Shown piece after piece: positions 1 to 46,498 of a DNA stretch of 64,000 nt. Made by a program: the position numbers and the translations under genes. Each line of letters opens with the position of its first letter. Position 1 is the stretch's first letter. Source of the stretch: Istiophorus platypterus (Eukaryota; Chordata; Actinopteri; Istiophoriformes; Istiophoridae); the NCBI GenBank assembly GCA_016859345.1, contig CM029116.1, forward strand, positions 1,045,939 to 1,109,938, in the 5' to 3' direction. The notes under the pieces were generated by a model. It was not told the DNA's origin. It saw only the letters and a program-made list of their open reading frames with translations, and did not search any database.

Positions 1-704
1 TTTAACTTTTTTTTTTTTTACCTTTAGTCTCAACATTAACCGTCTCCCCCCGAGGAGCTCCGGTCTTCTCATGTGGCCGTCAGGACCCATTAGGAGAATC
101 AGGACCCAGACCCAGAATCAGGTTTACAGCTGAGCAAGTCTCTGCAGTTTTCTCGCTACGTATGAGATAAATCAGCAGGAGAAAAAAAACGAGTGAGGAA
201 AATTAGATCTTACTCTGAAACAAACCCTCAGTTGTGTCCAACGCTTCACATCAGTTTCTGAGCACATGGTGCAGCAGCATTTCTAAACAGGGACCTCCAA
301 ACACACGGAGACCACATTAGGCCAGAACCACCAGCCCCCAGGCCTGGACACCCCAGGGGTCCAAATTAAATCAGTTACTCACGGCGGTAAAATGAATCTG
401 CATCAGTGTTTCCACCTGGAGTTTAGCTCAGTCGAAACGAATCGGCTCCACAGCTGTGGCCCAGCTCCTTCACACACAGGTAACAATCCGGCCTCACGCC
501 AACCTGTCAACAAACACCTACAAATGGTAAACTGGCACTTCAGAATCACCCCCCCCCATACACACACACACCTGTAGGGGGGCAGAGGGAGTCTCTGGCT
601 CAGGAGAAACAGAAACCAGGACCAGGCCGGTGAAACTGCAGCTGTGAGAGTCAGATCTCGACACACGAGCCGACACTTTAAACTTGCGCGGCAGCTCCGG
701 CGGC

Positions 705-714
705 GTCACGTGAC
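705..714. promoter_or_regulatory. Palindromic E-box (CLEAR/USF-type) in a CpG-rich patch
   Basis: The perfect palindrome GTCACGTGAC lies in a GC-richer patch (about 660-830) with several CpGs. This core is bound by USF and by TFEB/TFE3-type bHLH-zip factors. No TATA box or recognisable first coding exon was found next to it, so a promoter role is only a possibility. Confidence 0.3.
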
Positions 715-1990
715 CTGCAGCCTCTTTGATGGTCGGCAGAGTTTTGCGGGGGCCTGAGCGAATAGCTGTGCAGTCTGAACCGATTCCAGGGCAGCGTGTG
801 TTAAATCATTCTCCACCGGCGGCAGGTCTGAGTCGCGCACGGTCTTTTACAGAAAAAGAAAAAAACCTCATGTAAAGATGCTTGGGTTTAGCCTGAAGAA
901 AAACTTTATTTTTCTCTCGCCAACTGTTTTCAAATCATCGTCTTAATGCTGATCTTCCTCCTTTCGAGCAACTTCTGGTTTCAATTATGTTCATGCAAAT
1001 CAGCCTGAATCATGCAGACGATTCTTTCCTGCCCACGCTTAGTCAATGCTGTGTTGTCTGTAGAAAAAGTAGCATCAAAATGTGGAGATGCATCAACAAG
1101 AGTCGTCAACTACAAAAGTCAAATCAATGCTGCTTAAACCTCCAGAATCTGATTGGAATTGGATGGTGAAAAAACAAACACTGTTTTCTATTTGATTGTG
1201 TGCAGATAGAAAACTGGGGTTGCTGGGCTCACACCTGAACCCAGGTGTTCACAGCTGACACCTGCTGGTTTAGATTTGTAGCTGGGCCCTGAGCCTGAGG
1301 AACCAGACCCCAGGTCGCTTCGATCAATTAAAAAGATATTAAAATGAAAGGGGGAGAGTTTGCTTTAGTCTGCAAGGGGAGAGAATGACTCAGAGACTGA
1401 AAGTGTGTCTCACTCTGTGCATAAATAATTTCCCCCCCACACACACACACACACACTCCCCCCCAGGATCAGATCTAAGCTGCTAGGTGAGTGTTGGCTC
1501 TGTACTTCGGCTTGGTGTGATGCAAACTGGCCCCAAAAACCATTTTTCCACCGACTCAATCGTTGGAAAAGGGAAAAGCTGTAAAATGATGAATACATTT
1601 TTCCAGAGAAATGGCTCGTTTTATTATCAGAACTTGATCCATGTGGAATCGCCCAGAAGCATCGTATCAGTGCGTCGTTGTATCACTGTCACATTGCTCT
1701 GGACCTCCGGCTGCCGACTACTGCTGCTCGCACCGAAAACCGCGAAGCTCAGTCAGACCTGGACCCACAGACACGAAACAGACGGGGTTTTTTTAGATTT
1801 GGTGCGACTCACACTTTTTTAGGGACGTCATGGTCTCTGTCACAAATACACTTCAATTATCACCAGAAATCCACTTGGAAACCAGAGGAAAAAAAGATGC
1901 CACAGAACTTCATTCAGAATCCTGCTGGTTTTAAGTCTCTTCCAGTATCACAGTGATCAGTGACAGTTGTCTGCAGCTGATCAGCTGATA

Positions 1991-2028
1991 CAGCTGCTTT
2001 TAATGGGAAAGTTTGACTGAATGTGAAG
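1991..2028 (+). repeat. Copy 1 of an unidentified dispersed repeat
   Basis: About 35 bases including TAATGGGAAAGTTTGACTGA recur nearly unchanged at 8711-8747. Flanking bases also share CTGATCA-type words, so both are probably fragments of the same old mobile element. I cannot name the family. Confidence 0.5.
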
Positions 2029-2782
2029 AAACGTAGCCTAAAATAAACAGGGCTCAAGTTGTAACACCAAAGTGTTAACCACTGAATCCGGGCGACATTA
2101 TTGTTAACTTCCTGTTTACATCCCTTCAGCATCATGGGAACTGAAGCTCGAAAAACTGAGAGCATCTGTGTCCTGTGATTAGATTTAAACCAGAAACAGA
2201 GGAACAAAATCAAGTACTATTCACTTTATTTCACGTCGAACATGATCGTCAATAATGGGTAGAAAATATTAATATGGTTCTTATGTTGTAGATCAATGAA
2301 ATGTTCTTCTCTTCAATAATTCACAGATATTTTTTCTGTGTTTTAAAGCCTGCAGACATACAGGAAAAAAAACAATGTAATCAGTATGAAACTTTATTTT
2401 TTTCTGTCCAACAACTAATAAGATACAACTCTCACGAGAACTTATCTCGGTCCAACTTTTTCCCAATAATAAACAGAGAAACCTCTTTTTCTTTCTGTCC
2501 CTGAATCACTGAGGAAGTTCAGCGTCGACTGTGAAAGTTTCATCAATGAGCAGAGAAACAGACATAAACTGATCTTTATAAGCCTCTGCAGCCGTCCATT
2601 GGGCTGTTACCATGGTGACCATGTTTTCTATTGGGTCCGGTTCCTAACTCTTCAGTTGCGAAGGGGAATTAAATTAATGCAGATTTTTTTCTGTGTAAAG
2701 ATTTGAATGGAAAGTTGAGCATAGAGAAAGAAGAGCAGAGGAGAAAACCAGTGACATATGGCTTTCATTTATCAATAAGTGT

Positions 2783-2785
<3 letters not shown>

Positions 2786-2837
<52 letters not shown>

Positions 2838-2983
2838 GAGGAGCAGGGAGTAAGGGATGACATCATGGGGTCAAAAGGTCAATCCTCTGTCCGAGCAGCT
2901 GGTCGTCCATCGCGTTGTTTTTCTTTGTCTGAATTAACTTTATCAGCAAGAACTCTTCATACCTTTACCTGCTGCCTGTGTGT

Positions 2984-3026
<43 letters not shown>

Positions 3027-3121
3027 TCTGTGTGTGTGTGCATGTCTGTGTGACTGCATGTCTGTGTGTGCGTGTCTGTGTGTGTGTGTGCGTGTCTGTA
3101 TGTGTGTGTGTCTGTGTGTGT
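2786..3121. repeat. Paired (CA)n and (TG)n microsatellites
   Basis: A pure (CA)n tract at 2786-2833 is followed about 140 bases later by an interrupted (TG)n tract at 2977-3121. The two are mutually complementary and could pair as an inverted repeat. Confidence 0.9.
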
Positions 3122-3734
3122 GAAACCTTTGAACTTTTCTGTCTCCGTCTGGACCAGATTCAGTCGGAGACACAGGTCGAGTCGACTCGACATTGGACCG
3201 GAACATTTTCTGTTCTGTTTCCACCGTGAAACGACGCAGTGATGTTTAACACTTTAACCTCTTCCTCTCATCATCTCTCTCTCTCGCTCTCTCTTTTTGC
3301 TCCCCCTCTTCTCCTCTTTTCGCTCACTCTTTCCATCGTTATCGCCACATCTCCCTTTCCCTCTCTATCATTTTTCATTCCCTCCATATCCCTGCTTCTC
3401 CCTTTCCAGAAGTAAAACACTGAAAAGGAAAATCTAGTATTTACTGTTCACTGCATGGCAAAAAGTATTTGGACAGCTGAACATAGCAACAACATGTGTG
3501 TTGAGACCAAAGACAAACCCCTGGTTTCATTCATTCATTCATGTTGCCCTCAGAATGTCAATCAAAAGAAAGGACATCTGCATTATTTTCAACTGTCAAA
3601 GTTATTTTTCAAGCAAAAATCCAATCATTCCTCTGTTGTTCCAGCTTCTTAATTGTCAGGATTTGTTGTTTTTCTCAGTCGTGTGTGACTGTGAATTTAA
3701 TATCCTCTAATTTTAAACTACTGGTTTAGGAAAC

Positions 3735-3800
3735 TCGTTTGTTTCCTGACATCAATCGATTAGTTGAGAAAATGATCGGTAGATTAGTTGTTAATGAAAA
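3735..3800. repeat. Fragment of ATCGATTA-type teleost MITE
   Basis: The sequence carries the words ATCGATTAGTTGAGAAAATGAT and TAGATTAGTTGTTAATGAAAAT (each quoted loosely), typical of a very common hAT-like fish repeat built around CGATTAATCGA. Further copies occur at 13430, 24515, 28370, 41540, 42060, 58740 and 63900. Confidence 0.55.
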
Positions 3801-4385
3801 TCATTCTTGGCTGAAGCTATAGCTGAATCTCAGATGAGAACCGCTCCGCACTCCCTGGGGTTTCATCAATATGCATTATCATAAAAATGCATGAGTAATG
3901 ATTATTACTACATTACATGAGTAATGATTACTACTCATGCACATGAAGGATCGAGTTTCTCTGTAATAGCTGGATGTGGAAATCGGCAGCTTCTTTATAA
4001 GCTGATAAGATGTCAGGCGTTGAGTTGTGAGTCAGCGTGGTCTTTTATCCAAACCTCAGTCTAATGAGAGTGAATCACTGCACCTTTTATCAACTCGCTC
4101 CTCAGGGTCTGTAGACTTTTCTCTCTGTTTATTCTCCATCACGTCATCTGTGTATACATCATTTCATCCTTTTAATCTCTTGGTTTATGCCTGGTTACTC
4201 CTTCTTCCATCTCCTTGTTTTTATTCTCTTTTGTCCCAGTTACCTCAAAAAAACTTCCTCCGAGCTGATGCAGCCCATCTGTAGGGCGATGTCCAGGATA
4301 ATGATTAGGTCACTGTGTTTACACAGAAACACACACATGTGCAACATCTGTGTGTGTGTACTTGTAGCACAAACAAACATCTCAC

Positions 4386-4406
4386 ATACAAGTACACACA
4401 TAAACA

Positions 4407-4440
<34 letters not shown>
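4386..4440. repeat. (CA)n microsatellite
   Basis: Interrupted then pure CA repeat, preceded by a TG stretch at 4349-4360. Confidence 0.85.
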
Positions 4441-4442
<2 letters not shown>

Positions 4443-5642
4443 AGAGGGTGTGGACATGAACACAAAAACATCTTGGACACATGAAAACACTTTTGCAAGA
4501 TCCAGCACAAATGGATTCATACACAAACATTGTGAATGGCTGGAGAAGTGGACCAATCGCTGGGAAACAGAACCAGTGCAACCAATACATCAGAATACGA
4601 GTAAAAGTAAAAGAACTGTCAGCTACATGTAGTTAAAGTATCTGCAGTAAAAGTCCTGGTTCTGCGGTGAATTGTCCCTCTGTCACTCGTATCTGGTTCT
4701 ATATGACATCTATACAGCGATTGTTAATACTGATGCAGGAATAAAGAAGAAAATATCTATTTCTCTGACTTTTCTTTGTCTCTTTTAAATCAATCAGTCC
4801 TTCAAAATAAAACTAATCAAAGCTCAGGTCACAAATCAAAGAGTTTGGGAGGCACAAGAATAGCTTGTGTGACGTGAATATGCAAAACACACACAAAGAG
4901 TTTGACGTTGATCAGATGAGGAAATCAAAAGGCAGAGGTTCCTCCTTTTATAGCATGAGAGAAATCCCGGTCAAACCGAGGACGGAGCAGCAGAGGATAT
5001 TCAGCTGAAGGAAACTGAACGGATGAAAAAAGCAAACCAAGAAAAATCCAGGGCGAGTGTTCAGGGTCCAAATCTCGGCTTCGGCTCAAGCCGCTGGATT
5101 CACAGCAGGACATGAAATCACCTCAGCTAAATTACGAGGAGGAGGAAGGACTCTCAAGGAGATACAACACCTGGATAAGCCCTGGGATGGTGGAGGGGGG
5201 GTCTGAGGGGAGAAACAAGACCTGACAGACCACAGGAAGTCAGAGCAGCCAGGTGCATGAGGATAAAATAAAAGCCTTGGAATGTGAGAAGAAAATGTTG
5301 CTTAAAACCGAATGTGGCACAGTGACAAAGTCACTGGAGGAGGAGGAGGGGAAGAAGGAGAAGACCAAGAGGAGGTTAATCAATTCTCTCTTGTGGGAAA
5401 AATTTGACTGTAATAATAATAAAAATAATGATAATGATAATGATCAGCTGATGGTGTTTAAGAAAACAAGACAGTTGTTTAAAATCATCTACTGTTGTTC
5501 TGAAAAGATTTCCATAGACTCTTTAACCATCTGGATGAAAAATATAGTGTTGCACAATAAAGATTCTCAGTTCGTCTCAGGACCAAAACAGAGGGCAGCG
5601 TGACAGCGACCCGCCAGGGCACGGAGCCACGGCTTGGGAAAT

Positions 5643-5746
<104 letters not shown>

Positions 5747-6576
5747 GCTCCTCATGCTCCTGTGCAGCATGAGGAAAGCTCAGCTCCAAAACAAACAAAC
5801 AGCTCAGGCCTCACAGCTTTGTTCTGACTTCTTTACAGTGGTTTTCTAAGTCTTTGACACATGAAATCCAAGTCTGAAATACTCTGTGTACAGACGTAGA
5901 CGTAGACGTAGAGTAGACACTAACCTCAGTAGAGTACGCAGTGTTTCTTACTGGTGTTGGGTCCGGATCCCTGAGCAGCCGGTACAGTCCTCAGGCAGCT
6001 GCAGGTTTCCTTCCTGCCGCCGAGGCCTCGTGTGTGTTATCGGCTCGTTAGCCTGGACCCTGGGTAACAATACGCTGGCATCCTGTGGAACAGGCTCAGA
6101 CAGGAAGTAGGAAGTGGCTGGCTGGTTCTGCTGGCGCCCAGTCCACTTTCACCTCCATCCCATCCGGGGCGGCAGCTTTGTTTCTCATCCACACGTCGCA
6201 CTGGCAACGGGACCGGACCCGGTGTTGTGGAACACCTTCCACACACCGTTTCCACAGTGACAGTAAACACGATGGACGTGTGTGTGCGTGTGATGGAGCC
6301 TTTTACTAACTGGTCTGAATGTAATCTGATACTTTATTATTTTGATTTCATTATTTGACTGTGTGCATAATAAAGGTAGAAATAAATGTTTTATTCCTCA
6401 GTTTGAAGACGTAGCTTTTGACTTAGTCTCGTCATGACAAAATTCTGTCTAAAATTTGCCAACAAGTTGTGTTCGCTCTCGAATGTTTGATGCAGACCTT
6501 TGGTTCAGGGGTAAAGTTCTTAAGCTGCTTGTTCTGTGTATAAATGTCTGAAGACTTTGTGTGGTTCCTCCTGCAG

Positions 6577-40329
<33,753 letters not shown>

Positions 40330-40890
40330 ACCGGACCAGACCCGACCTGACCCGACCGAAACTGACCAGTATCCATTAGACCGGCAGAGACCAGTCAAAA
40401 GAATCTAAGACTTGACCTGATGGGAGACTGGGCTAGACTAGATTAGACTAAACTGGCTTGGGATTTACTATAGGACCAGATTTGACAAACCAGACCTGAA
40501 CCAGGATAAAGATGAACTGCAGTTGAATACTCTAGATTGCACTAAACTGGGCCGGACTTCATTAGATTAGAGTACACTAGACCAGACCAGACTAGGCTGG
40601 GCTGGGCTGAGCTGGGCTGGGCTGGGTTTGGACAAAACTGGGTCCCCCGAGATTTAGACCTGATTTAGCGACTTATCCAAGTTTCTCCAGACTTTCTCTG
40701 ATGGTTGGTGTCTGTTCCAAGTCACGTGGTCTCATTGTTTGGGTTCATGGAGGCTATTTGGGTCTAGAAAACAGATTTTACTGGATTTTCCCTCCTTTTG
40801 TCCTAAGGAACAGTCTGGACTCTGGGCCAGGAGCAGTTAACAGTGTAATAAAGTGACTGTACACGAAATAAAATCTCATTTTAGTCTTTG
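40330..40890 (+). other. ltbp4: ltbp4 3' UTR
   Basis: Follows the stop codon. It contains imperfect GACC/GACT repeats (40331-40500) and GGGCT repeats (40597-40626), and ends near two polyadenylation signals. Confidence 0.75.
40847..40872 (+). promoter_or_regulatory. ltbp4: Two polyadenylation signals of ltbp4
   Basis: AATAAA occurs at 40847-40852 and again at 40867-40872, followed by T-rich sequence. The cleavage site is expected about 15-30 bases further on. Confidence 0.75.
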
Positions 40891-41539
40891 AAGTTTAACC
40901 GAAATTAGAATTTTCCTCATTATTTCTGTCAGAAAGTGTCATTTAAAATGATGGTTGCTCGTCGTACTCCAGATCTGTGAAACACCGGGTCAGTGGGTTC
41001 GGTTTAGGTAGAGGTTCTGGTACTGTTCATTAGCCTCGTTAGCCCGCTAGCTAAAAAACAGTGCGGTTCAGTTTTGGGTTTTTAGATATTAAAGAGTCGT
41101 TTTATAACACAGTCAGTTTCAAGTTCTTTTCCAAGTCTGTTGTTATAAGATCTTTGAGTTTAAAAAAGAACAACATAAGAAGCTCAGACTAAACCAGTAA
41201 ACCAGTCCAGCCCTATTTGGTCAGCCCTGTCTCTGAAACCAGGCTAACCCAGATCTAGACTCCCGACCAGCTCTGGTTAGCCTTGTAGGACAAACCGGGC
41301 CCAGTCTGGACCAGTAACAAAATCCCCGGGGACCAAGTTCTGCCCTAAGTTCATGTGTTTGTTCCAGACTCATAAACCATCTGGAAGCTGTTGTCAGAGA
41401 GTGAGAGAAGGTTCTGGAGACCTGTGTTTGTGCAGCAGAACAAGAAACAGTCTTGTGTGTGTGTGTGATTGTCACTGGGCGACAACACGGAAACACTGAA
41501 CTCAGATCAGTTCAGAAACGACAACATTGACTTGACAGA

Positions 41540-41700
41540 GGGAAACACATTAACATCCATTACTTTCACCATTGATTAATCTTCTGATTATTTTCTCCAT
41601 TTATTGAATAATTATTTTAATTGGTCCATAAAATGTGTGCTACTGTTCCCAGAGGTCAAAGGTGACGTCACCGAGCCACAGTCCAGAACCCAACATATTC
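41540..41700. repeat. ATCGATTA-type MITE fragment
   Basis: ACTTTCACCATTGATTAATC, TTATTTTCTCCATTTATTGA and TGGTCCATAAAATG, then CAGAGGTCAAAGGTGACGTC, in the order expected for this family. Confidence 0.6.
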
Positions 41701-42059
41701 AGTTTACTATGTCATAGTACCGAGTCTGGCCCTGATTATGGTTATAAATCTACAACTTGCAAGTTCCGACCTTAACATTTTCTCTGATTGTCTCATTGGA
41801 AAAGATTTTGACATGTAAAGAGTTAAAACTATCAGATATTTGATGAAAAAGCAAAGACTGGACATGAGGGTTTAAATAAGTGGAGAACCTAGAACTTAGA
41901 GAACTTAGTGTTTTGATTTTTTTTTCCATTGAGAATCTTGTGTTCACTGTCGAGTTAACATGTGACCTGTTTAAAGCCTAGACCCTCAGGTTGGGAAACA
42001 CTGAGATAAGAACAGAAATTCTTAACTTGCGAGGCTGAGTCTTTATTATTGACATTAAT

Positions 42060-42155
42060 AACCATAGTGACTTAAAACATTAATCGATTATCAATTTTTT
42101 CTGTGGATCAACTGATTGATTAACCGACTACTTGTTGCAGCTCTGATCACCTGAC
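42060..42155. repeat. ATCGATTA-type MITE fragment, opposite orientation
   Basis: CATTAATCGATTATCAATTT and TTGATTAACCGACTACTTGT with GCAGCTCT. Confidence 0.6.
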
Positions 42156-43339
42156 GGACGTGTCACCTCTGTTCACTGAACGCGCTCAGGTGTGCCAACA
42201 TTGTCACACCACAACATCCACCGGTTCAACGAAACTGAGATTTCAAGCGTTTCATCTACAGACCTAAAAAAAGATAAAAAAGAAAACAGTGTCTGACTTT
42301 ATTATCATTTACAGTATATATGAATAAAAGTGGAGTCACGTAGCTTCAGTTAAAGGCACATTCCACACATTCCGTTTTTCCACATCAGCTCTTTTCTCGA
42401 TCCAGCTGTTTTCTGTAGGAGCCAGCTGTGTTAGCACGACAGTCAGTTAGCGACAGAACAGTTCTTCTAACGTTACCAAGCAGAACCCAACATTTGGACG
42501 TTCCTCCTGTAGAAGCTACTTTGTCAATGAGCCATCTTCTGACCAAAAACTCATTAGTTACTAGTTCACTAGATATCAAACGTGTCTGGAAAGGGAAGCA
42601 ACGAAAGAGCATGAAAGTCCAAAAGTCCTATTTGACTCATTTAATTTTACCTCCTGACATGAAGAGAGAGTAAATTCTGAATTAAAGCCAGTCACCATAT
42701 TACCAGGATGTAATTCTAGAGGATAGAAAATATCAGAAATCTATCGTGTGTCATGCAGTTATAATAAGAGAGAAATGTTTTTTCCCCATTTGATTTTTAC
42801 ATTTCGTGTTTTTTTTAACCATCCCCTGAACGTTAATGGGCATTAAACTCAGGACTCTGTCGGGCCACGTGTCCATCGAGTCCTGGCTCGGTTCCAAATG
42901 CCACATTACCCGCCACAGCCCGGCTTCAACTCCCAAGTGTACTGGAGGCCTCAGTCGTATTGTGTACATAATGACCCACCTTCCTGTTACCGAGTGTATG
43001 CGGCCGTCACAGCCTGCGGGGGGCGGGTTTAGTTTCTCCGTGACTTCCTGTCGTACTTAAACTCAGCACCTGACGTCTGATGTATAAGATGCACTGTACC
43101 TGCCAGAGACCGGCCTCGTCTTCACAGGAGATCCCATGTAAATTGTTTAAACCGTAGTCTCTGGTGTTTTTTTTTTTTAAACTGTTCATTTTTATGGTTA
43201 ATAATTCACTTTTTATCATTGTTGTTTGTATGACAAGAAATGAAAAATATATTTGCACACACTTTTAGTGAAACCTTGCTGTCGATGACTCTGGGTTTTT
43301 TTTGTGTGTGTGTGTTTGTCTGGTCTGATTCCTTAGGAC

Positions 43340-43393
43340 TGAGAGCGGAGAGGTTGCTGGTTCGAATCCCAGCTGTTTAAAAAAAAAAAAAAA
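43340..43393 (+). repeat. tRNA-like SINE relic (B box)
   Basis: GGTTCGAATCCC at 43359-43370 is a perfect pol III B box, preceded by GAGAGGTTGCT and followed by a poly-A run of about 15. No A box or full tRNA fold is visible, so it is probably a SINE head, not a tRNA gene. Confidence 0.5.
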
Positions 43394-43469
43394 GGTCTGG
43401 GGGAAGAAGCGAGGCTCAGAGTGAGTTAGTGCCATGTCTGCTCAGGAAAAAGTTCACACTGATCCAGGC

Positions 43470-43530
43470 TGTAGTCACAGAGACGCACAATCACAAGGAC
43501 GCAAAACAACCACAAAGACTATGTAGAACT
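43470..43530 (-). repeat. TGTGGTC-type repeat, reverse copy
   Basis: CACAGAGACGCACAATCACA and GACGCAAAACAACCACAAAG are reverse-oriented units of the repeat at 22220-22310. Confidence 0.45.
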
Positions 43531-44234
43531 CTATAGTCACCAAACGTCATTAATATATTGATAATAATCTACAAAACCTTTGATCCAAGTTTAGTCCAGT
43601 TTTTCTCCAACAACAAACACAGATTGAATTAATCAATCACCAATAAATCAGCTGGTAAATCAAACTACATTTCCATCATTATCAAATCCTCATGATACTA
43701 GCCCCCACTCTGCGACCAGGGGCTGTGAAAGATGGTGTCTGCAGGAGGCCGACAGCAAGCTGCCACCCCCCCACGTATTGCTGGGGTGGGGCCTGATGCT
43801 AGCATCATTTTTATTCTGAGGAGGAGCAGATTTTATCCTCATTAGCTCCATTGTCAGGTTGGTTTCATCAGCCGTAAATCAGGTGGGCAGGTGATTTTAA
43901 TAGCGAACAGAGGGGGACAACCTCCTCAATCACACGCCACGCCACCACAAAAGGAAGAGAATGGGTTGTTGTTGTTGAGTCACCTCACGTGACTCTCGCG
44001 TGCTGACACCCCCACCCCCTCAAGTCCTCCACCTGGCTCCATAACCTTAATGCCTGCACTGTGTATGTAGATCCAGGTCTGTAAGCCACTTTATCTTATA
44101 GGCCAATCCTTTCACACACACACTCACTCTTACCCCCAGGCAGCGTTAATGGGATTACAGAGGTTCACCCAGTACCCAGGCTGAACCTGTGAGCCAGCGG
44201 AATATCAGCTTTCACTTTCACAGGACGGCCAGGA

Positions 44235-44276
<42 letters not shown>

Positions 44277-44802
44277 CATTAAGAACTACAACCGTTCATC
44301 CCGCTGACAGCAGCTACAGCTGCATTACATACAACATCATATTTTCTTCTCTGGATCTAAAAACTAAAAATTAAGAATTAGATCCAAAGAATTCAGTCCA
44401 TCCCTGTTTGTGTGTTTGTATACATATATATTATACATGTATGTATATGTGTGTATGTATGTACCATAATATAAATATAGATTTTATACAAAAACACAAA
44501 ACCAAGTGCTTTACAAAGAAGGAAAACTAATTGGACTCATCAACTACAATAAATAACTAACTAATCAACTACAATAAATGAAGGTTAATTCTATTGATGA
44601 GGTTAAATATTTGAATTGAAATTTAACTGATTGAACTTCTTCTTTAGTTTGTTTTATCTTTTTCCGGGTTTAATAGAAAATCAGTGGTAGAGATTGGAAT
44701 CTGCCTGAAATAAAAAACTCTTATGTCAAACAGTTTGGATCAGAGGCTTCAGGCTGTCTCCTGCTGTGGTTTCACTGTAGTTACCAGCCTCTGCCTCCAC
44801 AG

Positions 44803-44987
44803 GGCAGCACAGTAACCGAGACAGACCTGGACCCGGGCCTGGACCCTGACCCTGACCCCGACCTCGACCCCGACCCTGACCCGTGGACATCTGTCATGTG
44901 CTGACGCTCACCTGCAGGGAGCTGAGCCGGGCCAAGGGGAGGGGGGTAACGTTGACTCAGAGCGGCGGTGGCCCAGATCCGATGGAG
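44803..44987 (+). ncRNA. Possible exon of an unrecognised transcript
   Basis: The segment starts after a good acceptor (CTGCCTCCACAG) and ends at a perfect donor (GATGGAG then GTGAGT). One frame reads DLDPGLDPDPDPDLDPDPDP from a hexanucleotide repeat before a stop; none is open throughout. It may be a non-coding exon. No protein family recognised. Confidence 0.25.
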
Positions 44988-45336
44988 GTGAGTGGGTCAG
45001 CGGTGTGAACGGCACCAGGCTCACTGAGGGATTTCACCCTGGGAATCCAGACTTGGTCCCTTTATCGCCGGATATTTTTGCTCGAATCATCTGGCTGCAA
45101 ACGAGGACTATTTCACCACCTCGCTGATAAACTGGCCCGAAATAACATGAAACTAACTAAACTGTTGCGGGACATAAACTGCCCCCCCCCCAGGGCCCGA
45201 GAGTAAATGCATAATAACAGGGCTAATGAGCTGTCTATGACCCACATTAAAATCAAACATTAAAATTTTTGCTAATTCATATTTTTCTTTGTTAAGTATT
45301 TTAATTCAGAACTGGTTGAATTTACTGAAACCTTGC

Positions 45337-46442
45337 ATTTTAAGTCCAGAATTTAGAAAATCATCAGAAATAAATGCAAATGAAAAAGTTTTGTATTCTT
45401 ATAATATTTTATAATATTTTATAAAAATGTCCAAATTGACAGAACAACAACAGTCAAATAAAAATGGGACCTTGACACAATCACTGGCCCCTTTTGATGA
45501 ATTTAAATTGGTTCCTCAAACAAAATGAAAAACAAATGAGACTCACCAGGTTTCTGGATTCTTTTTGACAACGGTGAAGAGGAGAGCATTGGAAATGTTA
45601 CTATCAAAAAGCAAAACCTTTCCAAAGGCTACAAGTCAAAGATCCTGAAATCCCTGTTTCAACAGTTCACAACGTGAACAAGAAGCTTCACGGTCATAGA
45701 ACTGTAGAAACATGAAGGACACCTCTACTGAAGGCACTAAAGGCGAAACCCTTCACAGAGGAGACAAAGTCTTTCTGGCATAATGTTCTGTGGACAAATG
45801 GAACCACATTAGAACATGGGTGAGGTGCTATCAGACTGGGGGGCTGCTTTGCTGCCTCTGGTACTGGAGGCAGTGAACGTATCAAAGGATGAAATCAGAA
45901 GATCACCGAGGTGTTTTAGGGGGAAATGTGTGACCCAGTGTCAGGAAACTGGGTCTGAGGTGAAGGTCTCGGCTCTTTGAACGAGACGACGACCGGAAGC
46001 AAACATCCAGTAGAACGATGGAACAGCTGACAAGGAAAAGATGGATGGTTTTAAACCGGCCAAGAATTAGTCCTGACCGACATCCCTCTGAAAACCGTTG
46101 GAGAGGGATGAAGTCTGCCATTGTGAAAAGGATTCCTGTAAACTGAAAACAGCCTGAACACATAGCGATGGAAGAAACTACCAGAATAATAGGTGCAAGA
46201 AGCTTCTAGAAGCTACCAGAAATGTTTACAGGATATCACTGTTCCAACCCAGGTATTAATGAAGGTGACGATAACTGTGCCTGGGAAATGTTTTTTTTTT
46301 TTTTTTAATTTAATTTTTCACTATTATCCAAGTTTTGTTTCTTTATTTTCTGTTGTTCCATGACTTTCGACATTTTATAAAAATATTTTTATGATACAAA
46401 GTAGTTCATTTGCATTTATTTCTGAAGTTCTAGACTTAAAAT
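45337..46442 (+). mobile_element. Decayed Tc1/mariner-like transposon
   Basis: Terminal inverted repeats: ATTTTAAGTCCAGAA... at 45337-45384 and its complement TTCATTTGCATTTATTTCTG...CTTAAAAT at 46405-46442. The interior holds recognisable Tc1 words in order: GGGGGGCTGCTTTGCTGCCT (45838-45857), then GACCGACATCCCTCTGAAAA (46076-46095), corresponding to the D-x-x-P-x-E-N-x-W block. Frameshifts and stops make it inactive. No flanking TA duplication is obvious. Confidence 0.75.
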
Positions 46443-46498
46443 CCAGGTGTGTTAACCCGGACTGTTTTAACATTAGCCCCCCGCCTCCCCACCCTCAG

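Larger units (their letters stand above)
40900..44800. other. Intergenic region, ltbp4 side
   Basis: No gene recognised. It contains ATCGATTA-type MITE fragments (41540-41700 and 42060-42150), a pol III B-box-like relic (43340-43390), a TGTGGTC-type repeat in reverse (43470-43530) and a CA microsatellite (44238-44274). Confidence 0.6.

Noticed and set aside
729..887. Short plus-strand frame starting ATGGTCGGC as a possible ltbp4 first exon
   Set aside because: No hydrophobic signal peptide, no matching donor, and no similarity to the LTBP4 N-terminus.
2703..3229. Open frames of His-Thr and Cys-Val repeats in both strands
   Set aside because: They translate CA/TG microsatellites. The same applies at 5485-5849, 8710-9086, 14030-14417, 30006-30556, 34583-34982, 36278-36708, 53044-53571 and 55931-56432, except where true EGF or zinc-finger exons overlap.
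43359..43370. Possible tRNA gene (GGTTCGAATCCC)
   Set aside because: No A box, acceptor stem or cloverleaf can be drawn around it; poly-A follows, so a SINE relic is likelier.
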